DNA of 10,845 nucleotides from the NCBI GenBank assembly GCA_026645635.1, contig JAPKMV010000062.1, positions 1 through 10,845 of the forward strand, given 5' to 3'. Below are positions 5,959-10,845 of this stretch, piece by piece (position 1 is the stretch's first letter; each line of letters begins with the position of its first letter). This stretch comes from Caldilineaceae bacterium. GTDB lineage: Bacteria; Chloroflexota; Anaerolineae; Caldilineales; Caldilineaceae. Under the pieces are notes generated by a model. That model did not search any database. It was not told where the DNA came from and saw only the letters and a list, made by a program, of their open reading frames with translations. The translations under genes and the position numbers were made by a program.

Positions 5959-6684
5959 TCAGGCAAACTGGGTTTCATTGATGACCAGTTGATATTTGCA
6001 GCCCAGGAATTCGCACGCCTGGCGCATCATCGTCATGCGGCTGAGAAAGATCTCGAAGTATTCGATCACCGCGGCGTAGTGGGTGTCGATCTCCAGTTCC
6101 AGGGCAATCGCCTTCTCCTCCGGCTTGACGCGCACAAAGCTGCGCGTGGCGGCGTAGTTCACCCGGTCATGGATGTCGAAATCCTGCATGGATGGGTTCT
6201 GCACACGGCTGCGGTGCACGTCGGCCTTGTCGCCGATGATGACGGCGGCGGAGATAGGCGTGGTCGCCAGCCCGCGCTCCTCCTCGTGGTTGCCGATGGC
6301 GTTCATTACCAGCGCACACTCTGCCGGCGCCATGCCCATGCGCTTCAGAATCGACCAGGCGATCAGGCTGCCGCTCAGCGCGTGGTTCTCGCGGTGCACG
6401 GTGTTGCCGATGTCGTGCAGATAACCGGCGATGTTCGCCAGTTGATAGGTGCGTTCGTCGTAGCCGAGATATTCCAGCACGCGTTGGGCGATGTTGCCGA
6501 CCAGTCCGGCGTGGCGCTGCCCGTGCTCGGTGTAGCCCATCGCCTTCATGTTGGCGTTGGCCGAGCGCAAGAAGGCGACCACTTCAGCGTCGCGTCGCAG
6601 CTCGTCGATGGTGAAATGCCGGTATACGATGACGGGCAGCTCTTCGTCACCCTCCACGCCTGCATTCACGTGGTTACGCTGCAT
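5959..6684 (-). CDS. Soluble HD-domain phosphohydrolase
   Basis: The 241-residue product is a metal-dependent HD-superfamily hydrolase. Visible metal and active-site candidates are TEHGQRH (His54, His58), GYLHDIGN (His90, Asp91), the His97/His101 pair in [16 protein letters not shown] (His133) and the acidic cluster GDKAD (152-155). The C-terminal part ([33 protein letters not shown]) matches a conserved bacterial HD family that I recognise, but I know of no assigned substrate. No membrane segment or signal peptide is present, so it is cytosolic. The ATG at 6684 has a strong GAGGAGG (6691-6697), six bases upstream. Its position just ahead of cdaA makes a nucleotide substrate plausible, possibly c-di-AMP or its product pApA, but this is inference; known HD-type c-di-AMP phosphodiesterases (PgpH) are much larger membrane proteins. 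Confidence 0.88.
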   Translation of the reverse strand: MQRNHVNAGVEGDEELPVIVYRHFTIDELRRDAEVVAFLRSANANMKAMGYTEHGQRHAGLVGNIAQRVLEYLGYDERTYQLANIAGYLHDIGNTVHRENHALSGSLIAWSILKRMGMAPAECALVMNAIGNHEEERGLATTPISAAVIIGDKADVHRSRVQNPSMQDFDIHDRVNYAATRSFVRVKPEEKAIALELEIDTHYAAVIEYFEIFLSRMTMMRQACEFLGCKYQLVINETQFA

Positions 6685-6727
6685 CTACTTCCTCCTCAAG
6701 ATATCGTTTTCATTCGACGCTATTGGG

Positions 6728-7696
6728 TTATCCCACCTGCCCCAGCGCGGCGGCGCTCAACAACATGGCCGCCAGCCACAGAAAGCGCACCCGCGCCAGC
6801 GCACCGCGGCGCTGCACAAGCAACCAGGTGGGCAGCAGCAGCACCACGATGGGCGCCAACCAGAGCGGCGCCTGCGCCACAATCAACAGCAGACAGAGCG
6901 CAAGTTCGCTGCCACCCATCAGCGCCAGCCCCAGCCAGTCGTGGATGTCGGCGGTGGCGCGCAACTCGCCCCAGTGATGCACCGTCCACAGCGCCAGCAG
7001 CGCCAGGCCCGCCAGCCAACCCTCGCGCGTGACCGGCGTTTGCAGTTGCAGCAGCGTCAGCAACCAGGGCAGGCCAATCGCCATCAACGCGGCGAGCAGG
7101 ATTGGGGTGCGCTGCAAGGTGCGGCGCATGGTCCAGCCGAGCGCCGCCACCAGGAGGGCGACGCCGGTGAGGGCCAGCGCCGATGTCCCCAACACGGCGG
7201 CCACGAGCAGGGCAAGCAGGGCCGTCGGCGCGCCCACCCGCACGGCATAGGCCCACAGGTCGGTGTCGTCGCCGCTCAGCAGCCGCGCTGCAGGCGCCCC
7301 GGGCTGTACATAGGGCAGCCAGGCGGGTTGCCTGCCGGCGGTCGCGGGCAGTGCGGAGAGGGCAGTACGCCCGCCGGCCAACCGCCAGATGCCGCCCCAG
7401 AGCAGGTCGGCCAGGAGCAGCAGCAGCAGCACTTCGCGCCAGTCCAGCGGCGCCGTTCGGTTGGACAGCCCCGCCGCCAGCAGACCCGCAGCGACCGACC
7501 AGAGCGCGGCCGGGCGCCACGGCGCCTGGTCGATCCACAACTGGGCGTTGAACACCGCCGACTGCGCCGCCGATTGGGGCGCCGACTGCACCGTGGGCTG
7601 CGTCCGCGCCGCCATGCGCCGCCAGCGCGTGCGCCAGGAGTGCGCGGCGGGCGGCTCGCGTTCGCTCGTCCAGAGGTCGGCGGGCTGTTGGCTCAT
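6728..7696 (-). CDS. Multi-pass membrane protein of unknown function
   Basis: The 322-residue product has a hydrophilic N-terminus of about 55 residues, rich in Arg and Gln, then about nine predicted membrane segments (near 62-78, 86-106, 153-170, 174-190, 198-217, 227-243, 254-273, 276-295 and 303-320). Segments are Leu/Ala/Trp-rich, with Arg and Gln clusters between them. The only charged residues close to the membrane that stand out are His240/His241 and the ATADIHDW stretch (248-254). I recognise no family motif. The ATG at 7694-7696 overlaps the TGA of the amylase gene (ATGA), a sign of translational coupling; a longer frame reaches back to 7789 but would run inside the amylase gene. The coupling hints at a role linked to sugar use or envelope glycans, which is only inference. 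Other frames over the same DNA are open but lack this consistent membrane pattern. Confidence 0.75.
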   Translation of the reverse strand: MSQQPADLWTSEREPPAAHSWRTRWRRMAARTQPTVQSAPQSAAQSAVFNAQLWIDQAPWRPAALWSVAAGLLAAGLSNRTAPLDWREVLLLLLLADLLWGGIWRLAGGRTALSALPATAGRQPAWLPYVQPGAPAARLLSGDDTDLWAYAVRVGAPTALLALLVAAVLGTSALALTGVALLVAALGWTMRRTLQRTPILLAALMAIGLPWLLTLLQLQTPVTREGWLAGLALLALWTVHHWGELRATADIHDWLGLALMGGSELALCLLLIVAQAPLWLAPIVVLLLPTWLLVQRRGALARVRFLWLAAMLLSAAALGQVG

Positions 7697-9174
7697 GGCG
7701 ACGTCGTCGTGAGCACAACGGCAGCGCGCGCAGGCGTCTCGATGCTGCTCAGCCACTGACCGGCGACCTGGCGCGCAGCGCCGTTCCACGCCGGGTGAAA
7801 GAGACGGCCTTCGTCCGCAGCCGTCGGCAGATGCAGGTCGATCGTCGCGGGCAGCCGCCCCCGGTTGAAGACGACAATCGCGACCTCGTCACCCAGGCGG
7901 CGCTCGAAGGCGAAGATATCTTTCTGGGCGTGCAGCACCGTGAAGACGCCGGTGCGCAGGGCCGGATGGCGATGGCGCAGGGCGATGGCGCGGCGGTGAA
8001 AGTCGAGCAGCGGCTGATTCCACTGGCTCTCGTCATCCCAGGGAAACGCTGCGCGGCAGAAGGGGTCATTGGCGCCCGTCATGCCGATCTCGTCGCCGTA
8101 ATAGATGCAGGGCGCGCCGGGCATGGTCATCTGGAAGAGGGTGCAGAGCCGCAGCGCGCTCTCGTCCTCGCCGACGGTCCAGAGTGTGCGCGCGGTGTCG
8201 TGGCTGTCCATCAGGTTGAGCTGCGCCTGTGCCACTTCCCGCGAGTAGATGCTGAACATGTGGTGGATGCCGGCGGCCAGGTCCCGCGCGTCCAACTCCA
8301 CCAGGGTGTAGCCGCCGGGTCGGTAGTCGGTGTTGAGCGTCTCGGCGCCAAAGAAGCCGAGGGCCAGCCGGCTGAAGACATAGTTCATCACGGCATCGAA
8401 ACGGTCGCCCAGCAACCACTCGCGCGCCTCGTGCCAGATCTCGCCGACGATGTAGGCGTCCGGGTTGCCTTCCTTCACGGTACGGCGGAACTCCTGCCAG
8501 AAGGGCGCATCGTCGATCTCTTCGGGCACGTCCAGCCGCCAACCGTCGATGCCAAAGTCGATCCAGTAGCGGGCAACCTCCAACAGATGCTGGCGCACGC
8601 CTTCGTTCTTGATGTTGAACTTGGGCAGCGCAGCAATGTTCCACCATGCATCGTAGTTGATCGGGTTGTCGGCGTCGTGCTGATAGGGGCGCAGCGGCCA
8701 GCCGTGGATGGTGAACCAGTCCAGGTAGGGCGAATTGCCGCCGCATTCCAGGATGTGATGAAATGCCCAGAAGCCGCGGCTGGCGTGGTTGAAGACGCCG
8801 TCCAGCACAACCTTGATCCCGCGGGCGTGGGCGGCGTCGAGCAGCTCCCGCAGCGCGGCGTTGCCCCCCAAGAGCGGGTCGACCTGCATGTAGTCGAAGG
8901 TGTGATAGCGATGGTTGGAGGCCGAGGCAAAAATCGGGTTCAGGTAGAGGGCGTTGACGCCCAGCGACTGCAAGTAGTCGAGGCGATCGACGATGCCGCG
9001 CAGATCGCCGCCCTGAAAGCCTTGATCCTCCGGCGGCGAACCCCACGGTTTGAATGTGACGCCGGGCATCGGCGCGCTGCGGGCGCTGCGGGCAAACCGA
9101 TCCGGAAAAATCTGGTAAAAGACGGCGTTCTTCACCCAGTCCGGGGTGTGAATTGATGCTTTGTGGACAGTCAT
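7693..9174 (-). CDS. GH13 alpha-glucan hydrolase (neopullulanase/cyclomaltodextrinase-like)
   Basis: From the preferred start this is 493 residues of the alpha-amylase clan, with a (beta/alpha)8 barrel. Conserved regions in order: DGVFNH (125-130), LPKFN (183-187), GWRLDVPEE (211-219) with nucleophile Asp215, VGEIWHEA (243-250) with acid/base Glu245, and MDSHDT (322-327) with stabiliser Asp326. The full triad is present. The opening TPDWVKNAVFYQIFPDRFA and region V LPKFN point to the neopullulanase / cyclomaltodextrinase / maltogenic amylase group, but the N-terminal CBM34-like domain of many members is absent. There is no signal peptide, so imported maltodextrins or cyclodextrins are the likely substrates. 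An ATG at 9231 lies in frame, but a promoter at 9222-9250 would start transcription downstream of it; the ATG at 9174, with GGGAG upstream, is therefore chosen. The stop overlaps the next gene's start. Confidence 0.93.
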   Translation of the reverse strand: MTVHKASIHTPDWVKNAVFYQIFPDRFARSARSAPMPGVTFKPWGSPPEDQGFQGGDLRGIVDRLDYLQSLGVNALYLNPIFASASNHRYHTFDYMQVDPLLGGNAALRELLDAAHARGIKVVLDGVFNHASRGFWAFHHILECGGNSPYLDWFTIHGWPLRPYQHDADNPINYDAWWNIAALPKFNIKNEGVRQHLLEVARYWIDFGIDGWRLDVPEEIDDAPFWQEFRRTVKEGNPDAYIVGEIWHEAREWLLGDRFDAVMNYVFSRLALGFFGAETLNTDYRPGGYTLVELDARDLAAGIHHMFSIYSREVAQAQLNLMDSHDTARTLWTVGEDESALRLCTLFQMTMPGAPCIYYGDEIGMTGANDPFCRAAFPWDDESQWNQPLLDFHRRAIALRHRHPALRTGVFTVLHAQKDIFAFERRLGDEVAIVVFNRGRLPATIDLHLPTAADEGRLFHPAWNGAARQVAGQWLSSIETPARAAVVLTTTSP

Positions 9175-9211
9175 GAAAGACTTGCTCCCAGTGAATTGAT
9201 GATTGGCGCAG

Positions 9212-9267
9212 GGTATCCTGGATTTTGGCATAGCCTCCAGTCCATGTCAATTTATCCTGGGGATACC
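9212..9267. promoter_or_regulatory. Paired operator-like repeats flanking the amylase promoter
   Basis: TATCCTGG occurs at 9214-9221, over the predicted transcription start and -10 edge, and again at 9253-9260, just upstream of the -35 box. The second copy lies within the small palindrome TATCC-TGG-GGATA (9253-9265). The outer words GGTATCC (9212-9218) and GGATACC (9261-9267) also form an inverted pair enclosing the whole promoter. This arrangement fits a repressor that binds both sides, but no regulator gene is in the window and the site matches no operator I know. Confidence 0.4.
9222..9250 (-). promoter_or_regulatory. Sigma-70-type promoter for the amylase gene
   Basis: On the minus strand a perfect -35 box TTGACA (plus positions 9245-9250) is followed after exactly 17 bases by CAAAAT (9222-9227), four of six matches to the -10 consensus. 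Transcription would begin near 9214-9216, giving a leader of about 40 bases before the ATG at 9174. Confidence 0.55.
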
Positions 9268-9322
9268 AGTCTGAAACTGCCGCCATGCGCCACGGCAGAT
9301 AGGCGGCGGATCGAGGGTCAGG

Positions 9323-9328
9323 TATAAT
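9323..9328 (+). promoter_or_regulatory. Consensus -10 box (TATAAT) upstream of the CBS-domain gene
   Basis: A perfect TATAAT lies 44 bases before the ATG at 9373, placing the start of transcription near 9335. No TTGACA-like hexamer is found 15-19 bases upstream (that stretch reads roughly GATAGGCGG), so the promoter may depend on an activator or be weak. The inverted words GCCGCC (9279-9284) and GGCGGC (9302-9307) cover the -35 area. Confidence 0.5.
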
Positions 9329-9372
9329 GAAGCAGTCGTGACATCAACCTAACCCTGACGAACGGAGGAATC

Positions 9373-9864
9373 ATGTTAGCACGCGAGATAATGACCAGCC
9401 CGGCTATCACTGTGACGCCCGAGACGCATATTCCGGAGGTGGCGCGGCGGATGCGCGAACATCAAATCAGCGGTATGCCGGTGGTGGACGGCGACAATCA
9501 TCTGCTGGGCATCGTGACCGACTACGACCTGATCCTGCGCAACGCGCCGGTGCGCGAACCGCGCTACTTCGCCTTTCTCTCCGGCGTGATCCCGCTCAGC
9601 CTGGACGAGCACCGCCATTACAAAGAGCAACTGCGTCACACGCTGGCGATCACGGCCGGCGATCTGATCGAGCCGGGGGTGGCGACGATCACGCCGGACA
9701 CGCCGATGGAAGAGGTGATGGAGACGATGCTGGATACCAAGATCACGATGCTGCCGGTGATTGAGGACGAGCAGGTGATCGGCGTCGTGACGCGCACGGA
9801 CCTGGTGCGGCTGATCGAGCAGTTAGAGAGCGCACTGGATGGGGGGACGGGCGGAGCAGGGTAA
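9373..9864 (+). CDS. Two-CBS-domain (Bateman module) protein
   Basis: The 163-residue product is almost entirely a pair of CBS motifs: CBS1 at about 1-57 (AREIMTSPAITVTPET, SGMPVVDGDNHLLGIVTDYDL) and CBS2 at about 94-150 (AGDLIEPGVATITPDT, ITMLPVIEDEQVIGVVTRTDL). An intervening segment (about 58-93, APVREPRYFAFLSGVIPLSL) is typical of stand-alone CBS proteins of this kind. The conserved Thr-x-x-Asp ends of both motifs (TDYD, TRTD) are compatible with binding an adenosine nucleotide. There is no fused catalytic domain, so it probably senses ligand and acts on a partner. The start is clear: GGAGG at 9364-9368, four bases before the ATG, and a TATAAT box further upstream. It is transcribed divergently from the amylase run, and its target is unknown. 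The tail ends in a Gly-rich DGGTGGAG. Confidence 0.9.
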   Translation: MLAREIMTSPAITVTPETHIPEVARRMREHQISGMPVVDGDNHLLGIVTDYDLILRNAPVREPRYFAFLSGVIPLSLDEHRHYKEQLRHTLAITAGDLIEPGVATITPDTPMEEVMETMLDTKITMLPVIEDEQVIGVVTRTDLVRLIEQLESALDGGTGGAG

Positions 9865-9867
9865 GAC

Positions 9868-10012
9868 ACTGTTTGTCAAGATCACTTTGACGCAAAGTCG
9901 CGGAGCCGCAGAGTCCCGCAGAGAAAAATTAGAGGAGTTCTACCGGTGTGTTCTGTGCGTTTCTCTGCATCTTTGCGCCTCTGCGTCAAAGTGGGTGACT
10001 TTAACAAACAGT
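9868..10012. repeat. 145-bp long palindrome of reiterated CGCAGAG words between convergent genes
   Basis: The outer arms ACTGTTTGT (9868-9876) and ACAAACAGT (10004-10012) pair perfectly, as do CACTTTGACGCA (9883-9894) and TGCGTCAAAGTG (9982-9993); a four-base bulge separates the two stems. The inner left arm carries CGCARAG-type heptamers starting at 9891, 9899, 9907 and 9917. The right arm has their complements starting at 9979, 9971, 9963 and 9953. The spacing is 8, 8 and 10 bases in both arms. The element fills the space between the stop codons of the CBS gene (9864) and the methyltransferase gene (10035). It is a probable dispersed repeat that may serve as a bidirectional transcription end. 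Confidence 0.85.
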
Positions 10013-10034
10013 TTCTAGGTGCGCTTCCCCAATC

Positions 10035-10845
10035 TCACAAGCCGCCAGTCGCCTGTTCTCTTGCACTCACGCTGCCGCGCGCCAGCATCACCGAAATGCC
10101 CCCGTTCACCATCCCCAGGCTGGTGTCCAGCGCCAATCCTGTCTGCCCCAGCAGCTTGCGGTCGTTGCAGAGGAGCGCCACACGCCAGCCGGGGCAGCGG
10201 CTGCGCAGCACCTTGCCGATCTGCGCGTAGAGGTTGCGCAGATCGCTGCCCGCACTGACGCGCACGCCGTAGGGCGGATTGGTGACGACCCAGCCCGGCC
10301 CCGGCGGCGGTTCGATGGCCGAGAGGGCACGGTGGCTGAACGCAATGACCTCCGCCACGCCTGCCCGGGCCGCGTTCTGCTGCGCCAGGACAATTGCGCC
10401 CGCGTCGCGATCCGAGGCGAAGATCTGCAGACGTCCCGCCAAGGCGGCGCGGCGCTCCTGCTGCTGCGCATCAGCCTCCGCCAGCAGCCGCGCCCACAGC
10501 GCGGCGTCGAAATCCGGCCAATCCATGAAGGCGAATCGCCGCTGTCGCCCCGGCGCGATGGCCAGCGCCAGCAGCGCGGCTTCGATGGCGATGGCGCCGG
10601 CGCCGCAGAAAGGATCCAGCAGCGGCGCGTCGGGCTGGGCGGCCCAACCGGAGGCCAGCACCATCCCCGCGGCCAGGGTCTCGCGCAGCGGCGCCTTGGC
10701 CGTCGCCAGGCGATAGCCGCGACGGTGCAGCAGCGCCCCGGAACTGTCGATGCTCACGGTGGCGTGGTCGTGGAGCAGACGGACAAGGATCAACTGGGGC
10801 GGTGGGGCGGGGTGATTCTCGTCGCTCTCCTCGTCAAACTTCTGC
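10035..10845 (-). CDS. RlmL/TrmN-like class I SAM-dependent RNA methyltransferase, C-terminal part (gene cut by window edge)
   Basis: About 270 residues are visible and the frame stays open to the window end, so the N-terminus (where this family carries a THUMP domain) lies outside. The visible part begins QKFDEESDENHPAPPP and continues LLHDHATVSIDSSGALLHRRGYR, the strand pair and arginine-rich turn that precede the catalytic domain in RlmL-type enzymes. Motif I is LLDPFCGAGAIAIEAA, which binds S-adenosylmethionine; motif IV is VTNPPYG, typical of N2-guanine or N6-adenine methylation. The family modifies 23S rRNA (RlmL, m2G2445) or tRNA (TrmN/Trm14, m2G6); the precise target cannot be told. 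A linker rich in Ala/Gln (near LLAEADAQQQERRAALAGRL) sits between motif I and the SDRD acidic loop. The TTG near 10793 is internal, not the start. The gene converges on the CBS gene across the palindrome. Confidence 0.9.
   Translation of the reverse strand, partial: QKFDEESDENHPAPPPQLILVRLLHDHATVSIDSSGALLHRRGYRLATAKAPLRETLAAGMVLASGWAAQPDAPLLDPFCGAGAIAIEAALLALAIAPGRQRRFAFMDWPDFDAALWARLLAEADAQQQERRAALAGRLQIFASDRDAGAIVLAQQNAARAGVAEVIAFSHRALSAIEPPPGPGWVVTNPPYGVRVSAGSDLRNLYAQIGKVLRSRCPGWRVALLCNDRKLLGQTGLALDTSLGMVNGGISVMLARGSVSAREQATGGL

Noticed and set aside
5937..5975. Possible promoter for cdaA (TTGCCT with TACTAG) on the minus strand
   Set aside because: Spacing is only 15 bases and both boxes match poorly; not supported as a promoter.
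6720..7718. Alternative minus-strand frame of about 330 codons over the membrane-protein gene
   Set aside because: Its product is Ala/Gly/Arg-rich with no coherent membrane segments, whereas the chosen frame gives nine and has the ATGA overlap.
7795..9156. Long plus-strand open frame opposite the amylase gene
   Set aside because: The minus strand encodes a GH13 enzyme with all conserved regions; the opposite frame has no recognisable features.
8066..9286. Minus-strand open frame of about 400 codons in another phase over the amylase
   Set aside because: Arg/Gly/Ala/Pro-rich shadow translation without motifs, overlapping the intact GH13 frame.
9946..10230. Plus-strand small open frame beginning inside the 9868-10012 palindrome
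   Set aside because: It starts in repeat DNA and runs antisense to the methyltransferase C-terminus; no ribosome binding site or family signature.

Overview
The window is GC-rich chromosomal DNA (estimated by eye) from a bacterium that is probably a member of the Chloroflexota (Anaerolineae/Caldilineae-like). That placement is an inference from the style of the Der, CdaA/CdaR, HD-phosphohydrolase and M28/glutaminyl-cyclase-like proteins and from the intergenic repeats; no rRNA or other marker is present to confirm it. No tRNA, CRISPR array, phage or transposase gene was seen.

Layout. (1) Positions 1-355, minus: 5' part of lgt, truncated by the window edge. (2) 356-533: divergent intergenic region with a 14-bp tandem repeat and a 33-bp near-palindrome. 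(3) 534-995, plus: small secreted lipoprotein with an NTF2/SnoaL-like domain. (4) 994-1089: 96-bp palindrome at a convergent junction, carrying the stop codons of both flanking genes. (5) 1085-9174, minus: a run of seven genes. In transcription order they are a GH13 alpha-glucan hydrolase, a 9-TM membrane protein (ATGA overlap), a soluble HD-domain phosphohydrolase, the diadenylate cyclase cdaA, its YbbR-domain partner cdaR, the ribosome-assembly GTPase der, and a membrane-anchored M28/glutaminyl-cyclase-like protein whose metal ligands appear to be lost. (6) 9175-9372: divergent promoter region. (7) 9373-9864, plus: two-CBS-domain protein. (8) 9868-10012: second long palindrome at a convergent junction. 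(9) 10035-10845, minus: C-terminal part of an RlmL-like RNA methyltransferase, truncated by the window edge.

How the genes may work together. cdaA and cdaR form a c-di-AMP synthesis unit; an HD phosphohydrolase lies directly upstream and may act on a nucleotide, though nothing in the sequence proves it is the c-di-AMP phosphodiesterase. der follows cdaR where Firmicutes typically have glmM. The amylase has a convincing TTGACA-type promoter flanked by a pair of operator-like repeats, suggesting regulated sugar use. The most unusual points are the apparent M28 pseudoenzyme and the two long palindromes of reiterated short words at the two convergent gene junctions.
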